Translations under genes and position numbers: made by a program
Notes under the pieces: model-generated
The model's input: the letters and a program-made list of their open reading frames with translations, nothing else
Told to the model about the DNA's origin: nothing
Database searches by the model: none
Shown: positions 17,039-24,948 of the stretch, one piece after another
Layout of the letters: each line of letters starts with the position of its first letter
How positions within the stretch are numbered: position 1 is the stretch's first letter
Assembly (NCBI GenBank): GCA_038212215.1
Contig: JBBQUT010000004.1
Coordinates: 62,001-126,000, forward strand
Origin: JALZAI01 sp038212215
GTDB taxonomy: Bacteria > Actinomycetota > Actinomycetes > Mycobacteriales > Jatrophihabitantaceae
Length of the DNA stretch: 64,000 nt
Reading direction: 5' to 3'

Positions 17039-18436
17039 TCAGAGTTCTGCCGGGCTGGCGAGATGACCGGCGACCGCAGTGGCCGCAGCGACGAGCGGCG
17101 ATACCAGATGCGTGCGGCCGCCCTTGCCTTGGCGTCCCTCGAAGTTGCGATTGGACGTGGACGCGCTGCGCTCGCCGACACCGAGCTGGTCGGGATTCAT
17201 CCCCAGGCACATCGAGCATCCGGCCTGGCGCCACTCGGCTCCGGCGGCGGTGAAGATCGCGTCCAGACCTTCCTTCTCGGCCTGCTCGCGAACCCGCATC
17301 GACCCGGGCACTACCAGCATGCGCACGCCCTCGGCGACCCGGTGACCATCGATGACACTGGCCACCGCCCGAAGGTCCTCGATCCGGCCGTTCGTGCACG
17401 ATCCTACGAATACGGTGTCGACCTTGATGTCGCGCAGCGGCGTTCCCGGCGCCAATCCCATATAGGCCAGCGCTTTCTCTGCGGCAACTCGGTCGCCGTC
17501 GTCGTCGAAGTCACGGGGATCCGGAACGGATCCGCTCAGCGGCGCGCCCTGGCCCGGGTTCGTGCCCCACGTCACGAACGGTGCGAGCGATTCGGCGCGC
17601 AGGCTGATCTCGGCATCGAACTCAGCGTCGTCGTCGGTGCGAAGGCTCGTCCAGTACTCGATCGCTGCGTCCCACATCTCGCCGCGCGGGGCGTGCGGAC
17701 GACCCGATAGGTAGTCGAAGGTCGTCTGGTCGGGAGCGATCATGCCAGCACGGGCGCCCCATTCGATGCTCATGTTGCACACCGTCATGCGGCCTTCCAT
17801 CGACATCCGCTCGAAGGTGCTGCCGCGATACTCGACCATGTAACCCTGGCCGCCGCCGGTGCCGGTCTTGGCGATGATGGCCAGGATGACGTCCTTCGGC
17901 GTGACGCCGTCGGGCAGCTCTCCGTCGACGGTGACCGCCATCGTCTTCGGACGATCCATCTGCAGCGTCTGGGTGGCCAGCACATGCTCGACCTGACTGG
18001 TGCCGATCCCGAACGCCAGTGCGCCGAATGCGCCATGCGTGGACGTATGTGAGTCGCCGCACACGATTGTCATGCCCGGCTGGGTGATCCCGAGTTGCGG
18101 GCCGATGACATGGACGATGCCCTGCTCGACATCGCCCATCGGATAGAGCTGGATTGCGAACTCGGCACAGTTCTCACGCAGCGTCTCGACCTGGATGCGG
18201 CTCACCGGATCGGCGATCGGGGCGAAGATGTCGAGCGTGGGCACGTTGTGGTCCTCGGTCGCCAGCGTGAGATCCGGACGGTGCACGCCGCGGCTGGCCA
18301 AGCGAAGACCATCGAACGCCTGCGGGCTGGTGACCTCGTGGATAAGGTGCATGTCGATGTAGAGCAGATCCGGCTCGCCGGCCGCGCTGTACACGACGTG
18401 GGAGTCCCAGAGCTTCTCGGCCAGCGTCTTGCCCAT
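17039..18436 (-). CDS. leuC: 3-isopropylmalate dehydratase large subunit
   Basis: Iron-sulfur subunit of isopropylmalate isomerase (465 residues). The [4Fe-4S] cysteines lie in TVFVGSCTNGRIEDL and in AGCSMCLGMNPDQLG, and the aconitase signature HLIHEVTSPQAFDGL and GDSHTSTHGAFGALAFGIGTS are present. ATG at 18436, preceded by AGGAG, begins the typical MGKTLAEKLWDSHVV. An in-frame extension upstream has no family match and runs over the divergent IclR gene. The short shared promoter with that gene points to its control by the IclR protein. Confidence 0.96.
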   Translation of the reverse strand: MGKTLAEKLWDSHVVYSAAGEPDLLYIDMHLIHEVTSPQAFDGLRLASRGVHRPDLTLATEDHNVPTLDIFAPIADPVSRIQVETLRENCAEFAIQLYPMGDVEQGIVHVIGPQLGITQPGMTIVCGDSHTSTHGAFGALAFGIGTSQVEHVLATQTLQMDRPKTMAVTVDGELPDGVTPKDVILAIIAKTGTGGGQGYMVEYRGSTFERMSMEGRMTVCNMSIEWGARAGMIAPDQTTFDYLSGRPHAPRGEMWDAAIEYWTSLRTDDDAEFDAEISLRAESLAPFVTWGTNPGQGAPLSGSVPDPRDFDDDGDRVAAEKALAYMGLAPGTPLRDIKVDTVFVGSCTNGRIEDLRAVASVIDGHRVAEGVRMLVVPGSMRVREQAEKEGLDAIFTAAGAEWRQAGCSMCLGMNPDQLGVGERSASTSNRNFEGRQGKGGRTHLVSPLVAAATAVAGHLASPAEL

Positions 18437-18461
18437 CGCGCCACTCCTGTTCTGCTGGCGT

Positions 18462-18495
18462 CCCATAGAGTGAGACGCTAGTATCGCCTTATGGG
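18462..18495. promoter_or_regulatory. Divergent leuC / IclR control region
   Basis: Only 54 bases separate the two divergent start codons. An inverted repeat CCCATA (18462-18467) / TATGGG (18490-18495) frames the region. TAGTAT at 18479-18484 fits a -10 box and ends six bases before the IclR gene's ATG, so that gene may be leaderless. A regulator bound here could act on both directions. Confidence 0.4.
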
Positions 18496-19219
18496 AAAGG
18501 CTAGCAGCGCGCGTCAAGCCAGCGGCATCGGTGTCGTGGACAAGACGGTAGCCATCATGACTGCTGTGGCAGCCGGTCCGCGCACCTTGGCCGAACTTGT
18601 CGAAGCCACGGCCTTGCCAAGGGCCACCGCGCACCGACTGGCGGTCGCGCTCGAAGTGCACCGCCTGGTCGGGCGCGACACGGAAGGCCGCTTCGTCCTC
18701 GGCCCGCGCATCGCCGAGTTCGCCGTCGCCTTGCCCGACGCGCTGGTGTCCGCCGCCGCGCCGGTGCTCGCGTGGGTGCGCGATGAGTGCGGTGAGAGCA
18801 CGCAACTTTATGGACGTGACGGCAACGATCGGGTATGCCTGGCCGCGGCCGAGCGGACGTCCGGGCTGCGCACCACCGTGCCAGTGGGCACGCGCCTGCC
18901 GCTGACAGCAGGATCCGGTGCGCAGGTGCTGTGCGCTTGGCTTGATCCCGCGGCGCGCGAGGAGGCACTGCTCGCTGGCTCGCCGTTTACTCCCCGGCTG
19001 CTGGCCGAAGTGCGTCGGCGCGGCTGGGCGCAGTCGGTGGCGCAACGCGAGGCGGGGGTGGCGTCGGTGTCCGCGCCGGTCCTCGACGCATCCGGCCAAC
19101 TGCTCGCGGCGATCTCCATATCCGGGCCGATCGAGCGTCTCGGGCGCGCGCCGGGCCAGCGGTTCGCCCCGGTGCTGATTGCGGGCGCCGCGCGGATCGC
19201 CGCAGCTCTGGCTGGTTGA
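18491..19219 (+). CDS. ndgR: IclR family regulator (NdgR/LtbR type)
   Basis: A 242-residue repressor/activator. The N-terminal winged helix-turn-helix (RTLAELVEATALPRATAHRL, about residues 31-50) is followed by an IclR effector domain (LPLTAGSGAQVLCAWL, GVASVSAPVLDASGQLLAAISISG). Orthologues divergent from leuCD in Streptomyces (NdgR) and Corynebacterium (LtbR) control leucine and related amino-acid genes. Position and domain content support the same role here. The likely leaderless start is the ATG at 18491. Confidence 0.88.
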   Translation: MGKASSARQASGIGVVDKTVAIMTAVAAGPRTLAELVEATALPRATAHRLAVALEVHRLVGRDTEGRFVLGPRIAEFAVALPDALVSAAAPVLAWVRDECGESTQLYGRDGNDRVCLAAAERTSGLRTTVPVGTRLPLTAGSGAQVLCAWLDPAAREEALLAGSPFTPRLLAEVRRRGWAQSVAQREAGVASVSAPVLDASGQLLAAISISGPIERLGRAPGQRFAPVLIAGAARIAAALAG

Positions 19220-19234
19220 GGGTCGTCGGCGTCT

Positions 19235-19289
19235 TGATCATTGGCCGTTGTGCAGCGCAGAGCCGCTGCAGAATGGGCAACGATTACCG
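19235..19289. repeat. Palindromic repeat, copy 2
   Basis: Second copy of the repeat at 2070-2124, aligned without gaps over 51 bases. The arms begin TGATCATTGG and end GGGCAACGATTA, with 18 of 25 arm positions complementary. It lies between the convergent IclR and DUF2071 genes and includes the DUF2071 stop codon. Confidence 0.65.
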
Positions 19290-20036
19290 CGCGATCCGAT
19301 GCTCCGGCAGCACGACCGGCCGGCCGAAGCGGGTGTGCACGCCGGGTGACCACAGCGCGCGCAACGGCGGACCCGCGACCGGCACACCGCTGGCACCGAG
19401 CAGGTCGTCGCGCAGGTCCAGCACCTGCGCCGAGTGCAACGGCCAGGGCTCGTGCTCGTTGGGCAGCCACACGGTGCGCCCGAAGGCCCGGGTGTGGGCG
19501 CCCCAGCGGGCGGTCAGCCAGGTCTCGAGATCGCTTGCTGGGACGAGGTCGCCGATGCGCAGCGCGACATGGCTGCGCAGTCCGCGGTGCGGCACTCGAC
19601 GCTCACAGTCGTAGCGCACGACATCCTCGTCGCGGCGCATCGTCATCCGCGCCCACGTGTACGGGATCGCGAAAGCCGCCCGCGCGAGCGCGACAATCGC
19701 GAGCCGCGTGGTGTCCAAGGATCGAAAGAGCACGCCGTGCCGTCCCGCGTCATCGACCGAGTACAGCCGGATGTTGGTTTCCAGGAAGTGGCCGAAGTAA
19801 GGCACTTTCCAGCCCGCGACGAACGCGGCGTCGCTCATCTCGAACGGCACCAGCCCGACATAGGTGAACCCGTCGTCGAACACGTCCGGTCGCGTGCCCG
19901 GCGGAAACAGCGCTGTCACCTGCTCAGGCCGCACCGGCCAATGCAGGAACGCCAGCGATCGCCAGGCCTGGTCGAAAATGATCGGGCGGCGCAGCGCAGG
20001 CGCTACCGTCGGGTACCCGTCGAGCGCGCCGCTCAC
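19284..20036 (-). CDS. DUF2071 (YqjF-like) family protein
   Basis: A 250-residue protein of the YqjF/DUF2071 family. It shows the family features FDQAWRSLAFLHWPVRPEQVTALFPPG at the start, YVGLVPFEM, and FGHFLETNIRLYSVDDAGRHGVLFRSLD in the middle. The fold is related to acetoacetate decarboxylase-like barrels but the function is unknown. The GTG start overlaps the preceding aldehyde dehydrogenase stop (GTGA), so it is co-translated with that enzyme. Confidence 0.8.
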   Translation of the reverse strand: MSGALDGYPTVAPALRRPIIFDQAWRSLAFLHWPVRPEQVTALFPPGTRPDVFDDGFTYVGLVPFEMSDAAFVAGWKVPYFGHFLETNIRLYSVDDAGRHGVLFRSLDTTRLAIVALARAAFAIPYTWARMTMRRDEDVVRYDCERRVPHRGLRSHVALRIGDLVPASDLETWLTARWGAHTRAFGRTVWLPNEHEPWPLHSAQVLDLRDDLLGASGVPVAGPPLRALWSPGVHTRFGRPVVLPEHRIAR

Positions 20037-21475
20037 CAGTTAGTAGCGACGTACGTGGTCTCCAGGTATTCGTCGATCCCTTCGAAGCCGCCTTCGCGCC
20101 CGAGCCCGGACTGCTTTACGCCGCCGAACGGTGCTGCCGGATCGGACACCAGGCCGCGGTTCAGGCCGACCATCCCGACCTCCATCCGCTCGCCGACCCG
20201 CAGGCCGCGGGCCAGCGAGCCGCTGTACACGTACCCGATCAGGCCCATCTCGGTGTCGTTCGCGATGGCCAGCGCGTCGTCCTCGTCGCGGACCGTGATG
20301 ATTGGCGCCACCGGGCCGAACACCTCCTCGGTTGCTACCGCCGAGTCGCGGGGCACGTCGGTCAGCACCGTGGCCGGGTAGAAGAAGCCGGGGCCGGACG
20401 ACCGCTCACCGCCGATGAGCGCCGACGCGCCGGCCGACAAGGTGCGCGACACCTTGTCGGCGATGCCCTCGACAGCGCGAGCGTTGATCATCGGGCCGAG
20501 CTGGGTGCCCTCGGCTGTCCCGGCGCCGACCCGCAGCGCACCCATGGTCGCTGCGAGTTTGGCCGCGAACTGCTCGGCCACCGACTCCTGCACCAGGAAC
20601 CGGTTGGCGGCCGTGCACGCCTGCCCGCCGTTTCGCATCTTCGCCACCATCGCGCCTTCAACCGCCGCATCGAGGTCAGCGTCGTCGAGCACGATGAACG
20701 GGTCGTTGCCGCCGAGTTCCATCGAGCAATTCATGATGCGGTCGGCGGCCTGCTTGAGCAGCGTCCGACCGACGCCGGTCGAGCCGGTGAACGACAGCTT
20801 GCGCACCCGCGCGTCCTCTAGAGCGGTCGTGACGAGCTCACCCGGCCGGTCCGTCGTCACGACGTTGACCACGCCTGCGGGTGCGCCGGCCTCAGCCAGC
20901 AACTGGGCGAGCACCAGCGCGGTCAGCGGGGTGTCCTCTGCCGGCTTCAACACGACCGCGCATCCCGCCGCGAGGGCCGGGGCAAGCTTGCGGGTCGCCA
21001 TCGCCGCCGGGAAATTCCACGGCGTCAGCAGCAGGGCGACGCCGACCGGCTTGCGGAAGGTGAGGATGCGGTTCGCGCCGGACGGCGCAGTGCGCAGTTC
21101 GCCACCGACGCGCACGGCCTCCTCACTGAACCAGCGGAAGAACTCGGCGGCGTAGGTGACCTCGCCTCGCGCGTCGGTCAACGACTTGCCCATCTCGAGC
21201 GACATCAGGTACGCAAGTTCTTCGCGCTGCTCGATCATCAACTCGAAGGCGCGCCGCAGCACCTCGCCACGCTCGCGCGGCGGGGTGGCGGCCCAGTCGG
21301 GTAGCGCGCTGGCGGCCGCCGAGACGGCACGCCGGACGTCGTCGGCACCGGCGCGCGGTACCGAGGCGATCTCCGCTCCGGTCGAGGGATCGAGGACGGC
21401 GAAGCTGCCGCCAGAGCCCCCGCTCCACTTGCCGTCGATGTACATCTCGGTAGGCGTGCCGGTTGGAACAGTCAT
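20033..21475 (-). CDS. NAD(P)-dependent aldehyde dehydrogenase (succinate-semialdehyde type)
   Basis: Oxidises an aldehyde to its acid through a covalent thioester. The 480-residue protein has the catalytic Cys287 in NGGQACTAANRF, the general base Glu253 in MELGGNDPFIV, the cofactor loop FTGSTGVGRTLL and the C-terminal FGGVKQSGLGREGG. Overall it resembles succinate-semialdehyde dehydrogenases (YIDGKW start, RGLVSDPAAPFGG). The ATG at 21475 was chosen because it sits ten residues before the conserved N-terminus. Substrate is not certain. It could serve as a distant replacement for a box-pathway aldehyde dehydrogenase, but nothing here shows that. Confidence 0.88.
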   Translation of the reverse strand: MTVPTGTPTEMYIDGKWSGGSGGSFAVLDPSTGAEIASVPRAGADDVRRAVSAAASALPDWAATPPRERGEVLRRAFELMIEQREELAYLMSLEMGKSLTDARGEVTYAAEFFRWFSEEAVRVGGELRTAPSGANRILTFRKPVGVALLLTPWNFPAAMATRKLAPALAAGCAVVLKPAEDTPLTALVLAQLLAEAGAPAGVVNVVTTDRPGELVTTALEDARVRKLSFTGSTGVGRTLLKQAADRIMNCSMELGGNDPFIVLDDADLDAAVEGAMVAKMRNGGQACTAANRFLVQESVAEQFAAKLAATMGALRVGAGTAEGTQLGPMINARAVEGIADKVSRTLSAGASALIGGERSSGPGFFYPATVLTDVPRDSAVATEEVFGPVAPIITVRDEDDALAIANDTEMGLIGYVYSGSLARGLRVGERMEVGMVGLNRGLVSDPAAPFGGVKQSGLGREGGFEGIDEYLETTYVATNW

Positions 21476-21660
21476 ACGCTCAGCTTGCCACCACTGCCGC
21501 GTCCGACCCAACGTGTCTTCGGCGGCACCCGTGATCGCGACAAGGCCACCGGTGTGCACGTGCGAGCGCCGCTATCCCCGCCGCGCAGCGCCCGATAGCG
21601 ACGCTTCCGAGTGCAAACCAGTAGGCCACGTCCCGAAATTCTTGGGTTGGCCCGGCTAGC

Positions 21661-22950
21661 GTGCTGCACATGGGCCCGGCAGAGCTGCGCGACACCGGTG
21701 ACGCCGCGGGGGTGGCCTTCGCCGAGATCGCCGACCTCGTCCGGGACGTGCATCGCGCTGTGTCGGCACGCGTGTTCACCCTGACCGGGCGCCTTGGCCG
21801 ACCAGTGCGACTGGTGCACGACGCGGTGTCCGCGATCGCATTCGGCAGCTCGAGGTTGGGCTTGCGAACAATTCCGGTGGTGGCCACGGCAGTCGCCGCC
21901 AGCACACGCAGGGAGCCCACCGACCTCCCCGACGCGGTGCGCGCCCACCTTGTCCTCGGCGCGGTGAACGGTTGGGCCGGGGATCGTCTTGCGGCAGCAC
22001 ACAGCAAGATCGCGCTGCCGATGACGATGCGCACCCACGCCGGATCGTTGCGCCGAGCGCCCGCCGACCTCGTGCAGGATGTCGACCGGATCGTGTCCGA
22101 GCGGCTTGCGATCTTTGTGCACGGCCTGTGCGAGACCGACCGATCGTGGCGCTTCGGCGCGGCCAAGCATTACCGCGACCCGAGCGTTACCTACGGCTCG
22201 CTGCTGCGCGACCAGGAGGGGTGGACGCCGCTGTACGTGAACTACAACTCCGGGCTGCACATCTCCGACAACGGTCGGGAATTCGCCCAATGGCTCGAGT
22301 CTGTGGTCGAGGGCTGGCCGGTACCGCTGAGCCAAATCGCTATCGTCGGGCACTCGATGGGCGGGCTTGTCGCGCGTTCGGCCGCGCATCAAGGTGCGGC
22401 AAGCGGGCATGGCTGGGTGCCCGCACTGCGCCACATCGTCGGGCTCGGCGTCCCGCACACCGGCGCACCCCTGGAACGGTTCACCAACGCTGGCACCCAC
22501 GCCCTCGCCGGCCTGCCTGAGACCCGGCCGTTCGCGACGTACCTCAACCGCCGCAGCGTCGGGATCAAGGATTTGCGCTTCGGCTCGATCAGCGAGCAGG
22601 ACTGGGCCGGTTTCGACCCCGACGAGCGTCTCGTCGACCGCAGCACACCCACCGAGGTGCTACCCGGCGTCGCGTACTCGATGATGTCGGCGACGCTGTC
22701 ACGCCACCCGAGCGGACGGTTCGCGCACGATGTGATGGTGCAGCACGCGAGCGCCCACGGTATCCGGCGCTTCGCAGTCGAGACCGCTCAGCTCGGCCAT
22801 GTCGGAGGCAAGCATCACCTCTCGTTGCTCGGCGATCCGCTGGTGTACGAGCAGCTGCGCCGCTGGCTCGGCGGCACCGACGGTGCTGCGCCGCCTATCG
22901 CTGCGCGGCCCGAGGGCAGCGCCGGGAGGCGGCGACACCTGGGCCGATGA
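21661..22950 (+). CDS. Alpha/beta hydrolase, PGAP1/lipase-like
   Basis: A 429-residue serine hydrolase. The nucleophile elbow IVGHSMGGLVARSA lies near residue 225, an oxyanion segment IFVHGLCETDRSW near 150, and a likely catalytic His near the C-terminus in LGHVGGKHHLSLLGDP. The first 140 residues form a helical region before the hydrolase fold. The family includes PGAP1-type esterases and triacylglycerol lipases. No signal peptide is evident. Start is GTG 21661 or ATG 21670. Its stop overlaps the acetoacetyl-CoA synthetase ATG (ATGA), suggesting joint use of lipid-derived acids. Confidence 0.8.
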   Translation: MLHMGPAELRDTGDAAGVAFAEIADLVRDVHRAVSARVFTLTGRLGRPVRLVHDAVSAIAFGSSRLGLRTIPVVATAVAASTRREPTDLPDAVRAHLVLGAVNGWAGDRLAAAHSKIALPMTMRTHAGSLRRAPADLVQDVDRIVSERLAIFVHGLCETDRSWRFGAAKHYRDPSVTYGSLLRDQEGWTPLYVNYNSGLHISDNGREFAQWLESVVEGWPVPLSQIAIVGHSMGGLVARSAAHQGAASGHGWVPALRHIVGLGVPHTGAPLERFTNAGTHALAGLPETRPFATYLNRRSVGIKDLRFGSISEQDWAGFDPDERLVDRSTPTEVLPGVAYSMMSATLSRHPSGRFAHDVMVQHASAHGIRRFAVETAQLGHVGGKHHLSLLGDPLVYEQLRRWLGGTDGAAPPIAARPEGSAGRRRHLGR

Positions 22951-24935
22951 CCGACATACTGAACGGCGTGAAGGAGCCCAGCTGGATCCCTGACCCACAG
23001 GTCGTCGCGGCCGCCCGCATTACCGAATTCGCCCGGCTGGCCGAGCAACGTGCCGACCGGAGCCTGGCCGACTACGACGCCCTGCTGCGCTGGTCGGTGC
23101 AAGATCTGGACGGTTTCTGGCGCTGTATCTGGGATTTCTTCGACATCCAGGCGACGACGGGCAGCGATACCGTGCTCGTCGACGACACCATGCCGAACGC
23201 ACGCTGGTTTCCCGGCGCGCAGCTCAACTATGTCGACCAGGTGTTTCGCGGCCGTCCGTCCGATGGTGCGGCGCTCATCGAGGTCGACGAGACCGGCACG
23301 CGCGCCGAGCTGAGTTGGGCCGAGCTGCAGCGACAGGTCGGCGCGCTCGCCGCCACCCTGCGCAGGCTCGGCGTCGGGATCGGCGACCGGGTCGTCGCGT
23401 ACCTGCCCAACGGCAGCGAAGCCGTCGTGGCGTTTCTCGCTACCGCGAGCCTCGGCGCCCTCTGGTCGGCCTGCGGGATGGACTACGCGCCGACGGCCGC
23501 GCTGAGTCGCTTCGCCCAGCTCAAGCCCGTCGTCCTGGTGAGCGCCGACGGGTATCTCAACAGCGGCAAGACCTATGACCGCGGCCCTGCCGTCGCCGAG
23601 ATCCGCGCCGGCCTGCCCACCCTGCGCGCGACGATCCTCGCGGATCGCGTCGGCGCAGCAGCCGCACCCGGCACCGCCGGGTCCGACACGCTGCCCTGGG
23701 CAGAAGCCATCGAAAGGGACGCCGGCCTCACGCCGACCCCCGTCGCGTTCGACCACCCGCTGTGGGTGTTGTTCTCCTCCGGTACGACCGGCCTGCCCAA
23801 GGGCATCGTGCACGGGCACGGTGGCGTCCTGCTGGAGCACCTCAAGGCGCTCGCGCTGCACTGCGACATCGGTCCCGGAGACGTGTTCTGGTGGTACACC
23901 ACACCCAGCTGGATGATGTGGAACTTCCAGGTTGCCGGGCTGCTCACCGGCGCGACGATCGTCTGTTATGACGGCTCGCCCGCCTATCCCGCACCGGACG
24001 CCGCGTGGGCACTAGCGGCGCGGCTCGGCGTGCATGTCTTGGGCACGAGCCCGGGATATCTCGCGGCCGGCGCCAAGGCAGGTATCGACCCGGTCAAGGA
24101 GCACGATCTCAGCAGCCTGCGGACCTTGGGCGTCACCGGCTCGACGCTGTCGACCCCGTTGTACGACTGGGCCACCGAGCATGTCGGCAGCACGGTGCAG
24201 GTTGCCTCGGTCAGCGGCGGCACCGACGTCGTGACCGCGTTCTGCGGCGGGGCCCCGTCGGTGCCGGTGTGGGCCGGTGAGATCTCGGCCGCGTATCTGG
24301 GCGTGGCGCTCGATTCCTTCGACGACGACGGCCGCAGCGTGCGGGGCGAGGTGGGCGAACTGGTCGTCACCAGGCCGATGCCGTCGATGCCGGTGATGTT
24401 CTGGGACGATCCGGACGGCACGCGCTACGCCGAGGCCTACTTCGATCGGTTCCGGGGCGTGTGGCGCCACGGCGACTGGATCACCATCACCGACCGCGGC
24501 ACCGTCGAAATGCACGGCCGCTCGGACGCGACGCTGAACCGCAACGGCATCCGGATGGGCTCCGCCGACATCTACGAAGCCGTCGAGCAACTGCAGGAGA
24601 TCACCGAGTCGCTGGTCATCGGCGTCGACGAGGACGGCGGCGGGTACTGGATGCCGCTCTTCGTCACCCTCGATGAGGGCACCGAACTCGACGACGAGCT
24701 GATCGGACGGGTCAAGGCCGCCGTCCGCACGCATGCGTCGCCGCGCCACGTCCCGGACGAGGTGATCGCCGCCCCCGGGATTCCACACACCCGTACCGGG
24801 AAGAAGCTCGAAGTGCCCGTCAAGCGGATCCTGCAGGGCACCGCGACGGCACGGACGTTCGACGCGGGCAGCGTTGACAACCCAGACCTCATCGATTGGT
24901 ACCTCGATGTCGGCCGCAAGCACCGCGGGGACTGA
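22947..24935 (+). CDS. aacS: Acetoacetate--CoA ligase
   Basis: Activates acetoacetate (or a similar short acid) to its CoA thioester with ATP. The 662-residue protein matches acetoacetyl-CoA synthetases: FWRCIWDFFDIQAT near residue 55, the AMP-binding P-loop LFSSGTTGLPKGIVHGHGG near 273, the WWYTTPSWMMWNF segment, and the RTGKKLEVPVKRI C-terminal lysine motif. It overlaps the hydrolase gene by four bases. It may feed acetoacetyl-CoA to thiolase, linking ketone use to central metabolism. Confidence 0.9.
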   Translation: MTDILNGVKEPSWIPDPQVVAAARITEFARLAEQRADRSLADYDALLRWSVQDLDGFWRCIWDFFDIQATTGSDTVLVDDTMPNARWFPGAQLNYVDQVFRGRPSDGAALIEVDETGTRAELSWAELQRQVGALAATLRRLGVGIGDRVVAYLPNGSEAVVAFLATASLGALWSACGMDYAPTAALSRFAQLKPVVLVSADGYLNSGKTYDRGPAVAEIRAGLPTLRATILADRVGAAAAPGTAGSDTLPWAEAIERDAGLTPTPVAFDHPLWVLFSSGTTGLPKGIVHGHGGVLLEHLKALALHCDIGPGDVFWWYTTPSWMMWNFQVAGLLTGATIVCYDGSPAYPAPDAAWALAARLGVHVLGTSPGYLAAGAKAGIDPVKEHDLSSLRTLGVTGSTLSTPLYDWATEHVGSTVQVASVSGGTDVVTAFCGGAPSVPVWAGEISAAYLGVALDSFDDDGRSVRGEVGELVVTRPMPSMPVMFWDDPDGTRYAEAYFDRFRGVWRHGDWITITDRGTVEMHGRSDATLNRNGIRMGSADIYEAVEQLQEITESLVIGVDEDGGGYWMPLFVTLDEGTELDDELIGRVKAAVRTHASPRHVPDEVIAAPGIPHTRTGKKLEVPVKRILQGTATARTFDAGSVDNPDLIDWYLDVGRKHRGD

Positions 24936-24948
24936 GCGGGATCTGTCG

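Noticed and set aside
17039..19099. A 686-codon open frame with leuC at its end
   Set aside because: The part upstream of 18436 has no LeuC similarity and lies opposite the IclR gene. The true start with a ribosome binding site is at 18436.
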